A stretch of 5,392 nt of DNA from NCBI GenBank assembly GCA_046483075.1, contig JAWODV010000126.1, positions 1 through 5,392 on the forward strand. The letters run 5' to 3'. The notes below the pieces were generated by a model. That model was not told the origin of the DNA. It saw only the letters and a list, made by a program, of their open reading frames with translations, and did no database searches. The DNA comes from JASMTM01 sp046483075. Lineage in GTDB: Bacteria > Thermotogota > Thermotogae > Petrotogales > Kosmotogaceae. How positions within the stretch are numbered: the first letter of the stretch is position 1; each line of letters starts with the position of its first letter. The position numbers were made by a program, and so were the translations under genes. This document shows positions 1-5,392 of this stretch, piece by piece.

Positions 1-258
1 CCGGCTGCCCCTGATAAAACCGACCAGGGTAATATTAAGAGAATTAGCGAGTTCGATGGTCAGGGAAGTGGGGGCAGACCTTGATAAAAGCAGCTGAATT
101 TCCAGTTTGGCAGTCTTTAAAAGAATTTCCGAACTTAAACGACCGCTTGATATGATAATTTTATCCCGGGTTGACATACCAGCCAGTATGCATTCGCCAA
201 TGATCTTGTCAATCGCGTTATGACGACCGATATCCTCATGGAAAAAAAGAATGCCAAA
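1..258 (-). pseudogene. fdhD: FdhD C-terminal fragment (formate dehydrogenase accessory sulfurtransferase), 5'-truncated
   Basis: Reading the minus strand from about 258 to base 1 gives an open frame of 86 codons with no stop and no credible start. It carries successive hallmarks of the FdhD C-terminal half: EDIGRHNAIDKIIG (237-196), SSGRLSSE (150-127), SAPTSLTIELA (78-46) and LVGFIRG (27-7). In the known family, FdhD passes sulfur from a cysteine desulfurase to the molybdenum (or tungsten) bis-MGD cofactor before it enters formate dehydrogenase, in the cytoplasm. FdhD is normally about 260-280 residues, so roughly the first two thirds are absent, including the CxxC sulfur-carrying loop. Going upstream, the frame meets a TAA at 261-259 and the sequence becomes the start of a SusC-like gene in another frame. 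The natural C-terminus lies just beyond base 1. Identification is strong; the fragment cannot be active as shown. Whether it is a true pseudogene or an assembly artefact is open. Confidence 0.85.
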
Positions 259-478
259 TTAGGGCTTGTGCATCGGACGGCACTTCCAAAGAATAATTAC
301 CATCCATATCGGTAGTGGTACCTATAGATGTCTGCCCTTTAACAACTATCGATACCCCGGGAATCGCGTCACCCGTTTCCGCATTGGTAACCGTTCCCGT
401 AATCTGCATCTGTGCTGATGCGGATAATCCAGCAAACAGCACGAATGTCAATAAAAAAATTAGCTTTCTCATAGACAT
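236..478 (-). pseudogene. SusC-like TonB-dependent transporter, N-terminal fragment (truncated after about codon 74)
   Basis: The 80-residue product begins MSMRKLIFLLTFVLFAGLSA and has a clear Sec signal peptide with likely cleavage after ASA at residue 22, before Gln23. Residues 25-74 match the start of the carboxypeptidase-regulatory-like domain found at the N-terminus of SusC proteins: ITGTVTNAETGDAIPGVSI, then VVKG and TTTDMDGNYSLEVP. In the family this beta-sandwich is followed by the motif F-S-F-V-G-M, a TonB box, the plug and a 22-strand barrel, for a total near 1000 residues. Here the match stops after QALI; the last six residues (WHSFFP) are out-of-frame fdhD sequence, and TGA follows at 238-236. 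The start could be codon 1 (478) or Met3 (472); MRKL is the commoner form. A promoter-like element lies at 501-508. If expressed, only a small exported domain would result, with no transport function. It is a different gene copy from the large transporter on the right of the window. Confidence 0.88.
254..260. other. Breakpoint joining susC-like 5' end to fdhD 3' end
   Basis: On the minus strand, family-like SusC sequence ends at Ile74 (259-257) and FdhD-like sequence is recognisable from Gly at 255-253 (GILFFHEDIGRHN). The join therefore lies within a few bases of 254-260. The two frames differ by one base, with a TAA in the fdhD frame at 261-259 and a TGA in the susC frame at 238-236. No insertion sequence end, direct repeat, or attachment-site-like sequence is visible at the join. 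A run of seven T (248-242 on the minus strand) lies just inside the fdhD side. Seen directly: two unrelated conserved families abut. Inferred: deletion, rearrangement, or chimeric assembly. Confidence 0.8.
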
Positions 479-500
479 AAATTTTAGGTTTAGGGTAAAA

Positions 501-508
501 CAAACTTA
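501..508 (-). promoter_or_regulatory. Bacteroidota-type -7 promoter element (TAAGTTTG) upstream of the truncated susC-like gene
   Basis: The minus strand reads TAAGTTTG, an exact match to the Bacteroidota -7 consensus TAnnTTTG. It lies 22 bases before the ATG at 478, giving a short AT-rich leader with no Shine-Dalgarno sequence, as is usual in this phylum. The expected -33 TTTG is not clear at the usual spacing, which lowers confidence. A near copy, TAAGTTTA at 574-581, lacks the final G. Confidence 0.45.
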
Positions 509-600
509 GTTAAAACTATTGCCGTCTAATATAAAATGAAATTTTTAAAATATTTAACATTTTTTTAGTTTTCTAAACTTATTCCCCAAGGAGTGCATGA

Positions 601-726
601 TTAGAATGGAGATGACTTACTATCTATTTTTCCATTTACCTCTAATATTAAGCCGGTTACTTGATACACATAGGTATTTGCACTTACATTGTGAGAAATA
701 TTCAGCTTTGTGTTTCCGGAAATAAT
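601..726 (-). pseudogene. Possible remnant of a type IX secretion C-terminal sorting domain
   Basis: A 41-codon minus-strand stretch is open from just after a TAA at 729-727 to a TAA at 603-601, with no start codon placed to make a protein. It includes LNISHNVSANTYVYQVTG followed by a VNGKI segment. This pattern resembles the end of Bacteroidota type A sorting tails, in which a strand of the form I-S-x-L-x-x-G-x-Y-x-Y is followed about ten residues later by G-K-[LIV]. The usual Gly of the turn is Asn here, and the tail carries about eight extra residues after GKI. The earlier part of such a domain (Y-P-N-P) is not found upstream, in the frames I read. I infer a decayed end of a lost secreted-protein gene, but a chance resemblance is quite possible. 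Confidence 0.3.
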
Positions 727-903
727 TTAAAACCATTTTAAATAATTCTCAGGCCTGCTTTGTCAATCTCAGAGGAATTTATCTGTAGTAAAAATACAAA
801 TTGATCCATCAAAAATCAGTTGCAACACATCATGAAAGGACTGAATTCTTGTCAACCTAAAGATTATCAGATAAGTATGAATTAATTAAAAAAATCCCTA
901 CAA

Positions 904-943
904 AGAAGAAGACGGCCATACGGAAAAAAGGCCGTCTTCTTTT
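904..943 (-). terminator. Rho-independent terminator behind the susCD operon, possibly bidirectional
   Basis: Bases 906-917 (AAGAAGACGGCC) pair perfectly with 930-941 (GGCCGTCTTCTT). Two further pairs, G-T at 905/942 and A-T at 904/943, give a 14-bp stem around a 12-base loop. It begins about 38 bases beyond the lipoprotein stop codon in the direction of transcription. On the minus strand the stem ends in TTCTTT, and a second T-rich run follows after a short GC-containing gap (CTACAAAG opposite). On the plus strand the stem is followed by T-rich sequence too, so it could work in both directions, though no plus-strand gene needs it. Confidence 0.85.
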
Positions 944-980
944 AAATGTTTTGTTTATTTTTTTGGAATTTGTTAGGAAA

Positions 981-2615
981 CTAATCTAAATCCCAATATA
1001 GAGGTGAATCTTGTGCATCGCCATTCTCAAGCCATTCTCTTGCTTCATTGTAATTTGTTCCATTCAATGTCTGCTCATAAGAAGGATACCTCATTCTGTT
1101 AGGCAGATCAGTTAAATCAGGTATTGGGTTAAAAACAAATGGTTCTGCCCCCTCTTGTGAAGCATCGCCATAAATAGTATCAATAGCCGGATCATATACG
1201 CCATATTCGTCTCCCGGTTTCACCAATGTCTGTGGATAACCCGTTCTTCTGTATTCTGTGAAAGCAGTATTTGCCTGCATATACAATGCAATATATTTCT
1301 GAGTCAGAACATGTTCTTCCTGCTCTGCCCCGGTTAATTCACTGATATCAGGCAGCTGATTATCAACGAAGTCATCGATTTCGCCACTGATATCAGTCTC
1401 TTCATCGACTCCATTCCACCTTTCCATATTTGCTCTCACACCAGTTTTATAATGTTCATTATCCCAATCATTAAGTTCTGAAAGTATAAATTCAACTTCA
1501 GCCCATTCCATTAAGACTTCAGGAAAATCAGGTTTGTCATCAATAGCAGAGCCCGCTCGAGATTTCCAGTCAATTTGAGCAGCTACATCAGAGTCTTCTG
1601 CTATTGGCATACCAACATAGTTGCCATCAGGATTCGGTTTTGCAAATATAGGAATTCTTGGATCTTCAATACCATCAAATGGGTTATCCGTCAAAGAAGT
1701 ACCATCCATATCTACAATGTCATTACCTTGCAGCAAGGTCATAAATGCATTGCCCACAGCAAAATCATCTCTATTACCTACATGAACACCATAGTAGTAT
1801 GGGGCAGAATTTTTGTCAGATGTACCGTAAACAAAGACAGCACTTTCTTCATGGTTCGAGATATAGTCTCCATCAGCCATAACATCATCAATATGAGTCT
1901 GTGCCAATTCAGAATCAACATCCTTTATTTTTAATGCAATTCTTAACCGCAAGGAGTTGGCAAATTTTTGCCAGTTCTCAGTATCCCCGCCGTAAATTCT
2001 ATCACCACTTACAAATCCATCAGTTCCTTCCAATTGGTCATATGCTTCATCAAGTTCATTCAATATATCCCCGTGAATAACCTCTTGGGTAACATATTCG
2101 GGATAAATTATCTGATCATCAGAATCCAGTTCCAACGCCTGAAAGTCTTCATTATCATCTCCGCCATAAGACCAGTATGGAATAGGACCCCATACATTTG
2201 TCATCTCATTAAAAAGATAGGCCATCATAATTCTGGAACAAGCAATTTGAGCATCATTGTCACCATAGGCAGAAGCTTCTTCCCTGGTCTCATCATTGAC
2301 ATTAAGCTCTATGACTTTTTTGAAATTTTTCAGATCATAATAGAACTGTTCGAAGTATTCCCTCATCGATTCACGATAAGCATATCTGTCTTCATCACCG
2401 TATTCAGACTGTTGCCAGTACTGCATTGTTACCTGGGAGAAACGTCCTCCGCCAAAGAACAATGCATTCAGATGATCCATGGATTGTTTGACCGCATGAT
2501 TAAACACCGTATTAGGAGGAGTAGTTACCGGTTCATTAGGATCTTCATAGTAATCTACCTCACATGAGGTAATGCCAATTACTATAAGTAATATTAATAT
2601 TTTAGTTATTTTCAT
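981..2615 (-). CDS. SusD/RagB-family nutrient-binding outer membrane lipoprotein
   Basis: This 544-residue protein is the surface binding partner of the SusC-like transporter encoded just upstream. The N-terminus is a lipoprotein signal: a hydrophobic run at residues 6-16 and the lipobox ITSC with Cys18, followed by an acidic stretch typical of surface export in Bacteroidota. The remainder fits the SusD-like group often annotated SusD/RagB nutrient-binding lipoprotein: GPIPYWS near residue 143, IYGGDTENWQKFANSLRLRI near 208-226 (the helical TPR-like core), EVLMEWAEVEFILSE near 366-380, QKYIALYMQ followed by TEYRRTGYP near 439-461, and a C-terminal WDLD. Length is normal for the family. In the family, SusD acts as a hinged lid over the SusC barrel and captures a glycan or, in RagB, peptides; the ligand here cannot be inferred. 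By hand count the protein has about 109 Asp/Glu against about 35 Lys/Arg, with a notable acidic patch at 153-167. The ATG at 2615 is preceded by an AT-rich leader without a Shine-Dalgarno sequence. The stop is TAG, and a terminator follows. Confidence 0.96.
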   Translation of the reverse strand: MKITKILILLIVIGITSCEVDYYEDPNEPVTTPPNTVFNHAVKQSMDHLNALFFGGGRFSQVTMQYWQQSEYGDEDRYAYRESMREYFEQFYYDLKNFKKVIELNVNDETREEASAYGDNDAQIACSRIMMAYLFNEMTNVWGPIPYWSYGGDDNEDFQALELDSDDQIIYPEYVTQEVIHGDILNELDEAYDQLEGTDGFVSGDRIYGGDTENWQKFANSLRLRIALKIKDVDSELAQTHIDDVMADGDYISNHEESAVFVYGTSDKNSAPYYYGVHVGNRDDFAVGNAFMTLLQGNDIVDMDGTSLTDNPFDGIEDPRIPIFAKPNPDGNYVGMPIAEDSDVAAQIDWKSRAGSAIDDKPDFPEVLMEWAEVEFILSELNDWDNEHYKTGVRANMERWNGVDEETDISGEIDDFVDNQLPDISELTGAEQEEHVLTQKYIALYMQANTAFTEYRRTGYPQTLVKPGDEYGVYDPAIDTIYGDASQEGAEPFVFNPIPDLTDLPNRMRYPSYEQTLNGTNYNEAREWLENGDAQDSPLYWDLD

Positions 2616-2651
2616 ATTTTTAAATTTTAGATGTTTCTACAACAATGTTAT

Positions 2652-5392
2652 TTAAAATGTAAGCTGAAGGTTTAGGCCAAAGTTTCTTTTCATTGGCTGA
2701 ATACCACCTTCAAGGCCCTGAATCGCACCAGAACCAGCTACGGTCATTTCAGGATCCAAACCTTCAAAGTCAACACCAAAGATGAATGGGTTTTTAGCAT
2801 AGGCAGAAAGTCGGGCTCTCTTAATTGCTCCACCAAATAACTCATCTGTATGTGTATAGCCTAAGGTTATTTCACGGATCTTGATATAACTTGCATCAAA
2901 AATACTTTGAGCACTTGGCGTACCATAACCATGGTAATGTGCATTGGACCAAAACTTACCATCCGTATAGGTTTCATTTTCTACATATTCACCTGTTTCA
3001 GGATCCATATAAACACCATCTAAGAGAATTCCACCACCATCCTCAAGAGGTTCACGTATATTTACGCCATTATCATTTTCCTGTGCAGTGGCTTCTAACA
3101 TACCTGAATACATTCCCCACATATGGGATAGTGAATAAAATTTCCCACCTTGCTGGATATCAATTAAGAAGTTGAAATCCCAATTTTTATAGTTCAAATT
3201 ATTGGTTATACCAAGATTGTAATCAGGATAAATAGAACCTACAGGTTCCAGATCTTCTGTTGGCATATAAACAGATCCGGGTCCGTAAAGTATTTTATTA
3301 CCATCTTCATCTCTTTGGTAATCATGGGCCCATAACTGGCCGTACTCATCACCCTTGCTGGCTCTTAAATATGCGCCGCCAAAAGGAGCATTATCTATAT
3401 CAATAGCATCAAGTCCTTCAGCTAACTCATTCACAATCATTTCAGTTGAAGTGAAGGTAAATCCAATATTCCACTCAAAACTTTCTGTTGCTACGGGAGA
3501 ACCGGAAACTTCAAGTTCAATACCTGAATTGGAAAGTTCTCCAGCATTAATTACTTTTTCATTATAGCCAGTAGCTTTTGAAACTTCAAGGGGTAAAATT
3601 AAATTTTCTGTAACTTTATCAAAATAAGTAGCACTTAAATTCAGCCGGTTATCAAAAAATGTAAAATCAGCCCCTATTTCGTTACTTGTGGTAATCTCGG
3701 GTTTCAAGTCCTGATTATTTAAACGAGCTCCCATGTATAATCTTTGCGCATCACCAAATGGTCCATCAGAATTATAAGAATATGTAGTTTGTACTCTGTA
3801 AGGATTAGTAGCACTACCCACCTGAGTAATACCTCCCCGGATCTTACCAAATTCCAGGAATGGTATGTCAACGACCTCTGTAAATACAAAGCTACCGGAT
3901 ACTCCATAATACATGTAACTATTCTCATCTTCCGGTAATGTTGAAGACCAGTCGTTTCTTACAGATCCCTCTATATTAAGGTATCCTCCATAATTTACTG
4001 AAGATTGAAGGAAAACACTTTTCTCAAGACTTTCTTCAGTATAATCATTTACTGATGGATCCTGCACTGAGTTGTTTACATTATAAAGATCAGGAACAAC
4101 AAGTCCTCCTTGTGTACCACTATAATTATAGTCATATCTAACTTCACGGATATTTCCACCTAACAGTCCGGAAACAGAAATGTCGTCAAATTCTTGATTG
4201 TAAGATAAACGTCCTTCGTAGTTAAAGTCTGAATTATTTCTTATTCTTTCCGAATAGTATGGTTGTGCCTGGGAACCTACTGATCTCCTTTGTCTTTGAT
4301 AAAAATCATAAGTGTCACCATATACATTACCTTCTGCAGTAAGGAAATCTGTTAGTTCATAACTCATGCCCAAATTACCTATAAATCTTTTCCTGGTATC
4401 TTCCGGATAATTTTCATAAACAGTCCAATATGGATTATCTGAATATTTCGGTTCAGGATTATCCCAGGCTTGTCTATTCCAGGTTCTTTGGGTTCCGTCA
4501 TCATTTTTATAGTCCTTTAATCGCTCATAATCGAGTTGTCGTTGTCCCCACTGGAAGAACTTTTGTCCAAGACTCTCATCACCATATCCCAGTTGTGGAC
4601 GTCCTTTCGTATACTGATCTATATATTTAAGATCACCTTGTACAGTGAATTTATCCGTTAAATCAATCTCTGAAGCTAGTTTTACATCATTTTTTTGTTG
4701 TTCAGAGTTTGGAACGGTTCCTTCTGTTGTTTGATTTGAATAGGAGAACCTCACTGTATAATCCTCACCATTCTTGGTTATTCCAACATTATTTTTCAAA
4801 GAAACACCCAGATCATAGAAATCTAAAACATCATGTTCAGGGGCTTTCCATGGTCTTTCCTGCAAATACTGATCGGGATAGCTTTCTTCGTCAAATGCGT
4901 CCCAATGCAATACTTCCGTGCCATCAAGTTCTGGACCCCAACTTTCATCCACTGCATAAGCTGCAGTCAGATAATCCTGTCCATCAATAGTCACTTCACT
5001 AAAGGAGCCTCCACCGCCATATTTAGTTTGAAGCTCGGGTATATAAAACGCCTCTTCAAAGTCCGCTCTGGAATTAACTTCAACTGAGAAATCCTCTTCT
5101 CCCATTTTTCCTGATTTAGTCTCAATAAGGAGAACACCATTCGCGGCACGGGAACCATAGAGTGCAGCGGCAGAACCTTTAAGCACAGAAATATTCTCAA
5201 TCTCGTCAGGGTTGATGTCATTCAGCATGTTACCATAGTCATAACCACCACCACCTGTTTGTGTAGCTGCAGTATTAAAGTTAGAATTATCAATGGGTAC
5301 TCCATCAACAATAATTAAAGGCTGACTACTCCCGGTAAGTGATGTGGCACCGCGTATAAGCATATTACTTGATCCACCCATATTACCTGATG
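2652..5392 (-). CDS. SusC/RagA-family TonB-linked outer membrane transporter, 5' end beyond the window
   Basis: The frame is open to the right edge (912 full codons visible) and ends at TAA 2654-2652. The Met at 5381 is internal, since the reading continues upstream as S-G-N and this point lies inside the plug domain. Counting from that Met, plug motifs are MLIRG (7-11), PLIIVDGVPI (21-30) and EIENISVLKGSAAALYGSRA (60-79), then ANGVLLIETKSGK. The rest is a long barrel with alternating aromatic strands, the family signature NQDLKPE and a terminal strand ending LNLQLTF with the final Phe typical of outer-membrane barrels. About 100-120 residues should be missing: signal peptide, regulatory-like domain, TonB box and plug start. 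In the family, SusC imports oligomers across the outer membrane using TonB-ExbBD energy, capped by SusD. The SusD-like gene follows after 36 bases, so the two are surely co-transcribed. The barrel segment NDNGVNIREPLEDGGGI followed by LLDGVY resembles SusC partners of the SusD-like lipoprotein group seen here. Substrate is unknown. Confidence 0.96.
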   Translation of the reverse strand, partial: SGNMGGSSNMLIRGATSLTGSSQPLIIVDGVPIDNSNFNTAATQTGGGGYDYGNMLNDINPDEIENISVLKGSAAALYGSRAANGVLLIETKSGKMGEEDFSVEVNSRADFEEAFYIPELQTKYGGGGSFSEVTIDGQDYLTAAYAVDESWGPELDGTEVLHWDAFDEESYPDQYLQERPWKAPEHDVLDFYDLGVSLKNNVGITKNGEDYTVRFSYSNQTTEGTVPNSEQQKNDVKLASEIDLTDKFTVQGDLKYIDQYTKGRPQLGYGDESLGQKFFQWGQRQLDYERLKDYKNDDGTQRTWNRQAWDNPEPKYSDNPYWTVYENYPEDTRKRFIGNLGMSYELTDFLTAEGNVYGDTYDFYQRQRRSVGSQAQPYYSERIRNNSDFNYEGRLSYNQEFDDISVSGLLGGNIREVRYDYNYSGTQGGLVVPDLYNVNNSVQDPSVNDYTEESLEKSVFLQSSVNYGGYLNIEGSVRNDWSSTLPEDENSYMYYGVSGSFVFTEVVDIPFLEFGKIRGGITQVGSATNPYRVQTTYSYNSDGPFGDAQRLYMGARLNNQDLKPEITTSNEIGADFTFFDNRLNLSATYFDKVTENLILPLEVSKATGYNEKVINAGELSNSGIELEVSGSPVATESFEWNIGFTFTSTEMIVNELAEGLDAIDIDNAPFGGAYLRASKGDEYGQLWAHDYQRDEDGNKILYGPGSVYMPTEDLEPVGSIYPDYNLGITNNLNYKNWDFNFLIDIQQGGKFYSLSHMWGMYSGMLEATAQENDNGVNIREPLEDGGGILLDGVYMDPETGEYVENETYTDGKFWSNAHYHGYGTPSAQSIFDASYIKIREITLGYTHTDELFGGAIKRARLSAYAKNPFIFGVDFEGLDPEMTVAGSGAIQGLEGGIQPMKRNFGLNLQLTF

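Larger units (their letters stand above)
479..903. other. AT-rich intergenic region with no intact gene
   Basis: About 425 bases separate the operon terminator from the truncated susC-like start. I find no tRNA, rRNA, CRISPR array, insertion-sequence ends or full-length coding frame here on either strand. The only items of note are the promoter-like element at 501-508 and the possible sorting-domain remnant at 601-726. Short frames, such as 23 codons at 738-809 on the minus strand, have no recognisable family features. Confidence 0.7.

Noticed and set aside
1..478. Slightly higher G+C at the left (about 45% by hand count) than in sampled lines of the transporter operon (about 41%)
   Set aside because: The difference is small and could reflect gene type alone; it does not by itself show foreign origin.
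254..508. Insertion sequence or integrase attachment site as the cause of the left-hand join
   Set aside because: No transposase frame, terminal inverted repeats or target duplication is visible around the join.
315..509. Plus-strand 64-codon frame opposite the susC-like fragment
   Set aside because: It mirrors the signal peptide and regulatory-like domain, which match a known family on the other strand.
738..809. 23-codon minus-strand frame beginning MDQFVFLLQ
   Set aside because: It is too short, has no recognisable motif or promoter, and is expected by chance in the gap.
1575..2567. Two long plus-strand open frames (1575-1934 and 1968-2567) opposite the SusD-like gene
   Set aside because: They lie wholly antisense to a well-supported gene, resemble no family I know, and are explained as mirror frames of its codon pattern.
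2891..5087. Several plus-strand and out-of-frame minus-strand open frames inside the large transporter gene
   Set aside because: All overlap the conserved SusC frame, are short, have low-complexity or His/Tyr-rich products and no domain signals.
5379..5381. Met codon at 5381 as the true start of the large transporter
   Set aside because: The frame stays open upstream to the window edge and this Met falls inside the plug domain, so it would lack the signal peptide and TonB box.

Overview
The window looks like part of a Bacteroidota genome, probably from a marine or otherwise saline-habitat member (the habitat is inferred from very acidic surface proteins; the phylum is much firmer). Pointers to the phylum are a SusC/SusD outer-membrane uptake pair, a SusC-type N-terminus with a carboxypeptidase-regulatory-like domain, a TAnnTTTG-type promoter element, and AT-rich leaders without Shine-Dalgarno sequences. 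All recognisable genes lie on the minus strand, so transcription runs from right to left.

Right part (about 2652 to the window end, then 981-2615): a SusC-like TonB-dependent transporter, cut at its 5' end by the window edge, is followed after 36 bases by an intact SusD/RagB-type lipoprotein. Together they should form a lidded import complex in the outer membrane. A strong hairpin (904-943) lies just behind the lipoprotein gene and ends the operon. No hydrolase, sensor or regulator is present in the window, so the substrate cannot be read from context.

Middle part (about 479-903): an AT-rich gap of roughly 425 bases. It holds a 41-codon stretch (601-726) that resembles the tail end of a type IX secretion sorting domain, possibly a gene remnant, and a plausible promoter (501-508) for the fragment that follows.

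Left part (1-478): two gene fragments abut. The first 74 or so codons of a second SusC-like gene (signal peptide plus most of the regulatory-like domain) run directly into the C-terminal third of fdhD, which encodes the sulfurtransferase that matures formate dehydrogenase. The fdhD part has no start and is in a different reading frame, so neither gene is functional as shown. Position about 254-260 is a sharp breakpoint: either a true rearrangement or deletion, or an assembly chimera. This is the most unusual point in the window. I see no convincing evidence of a wholly new biological system.
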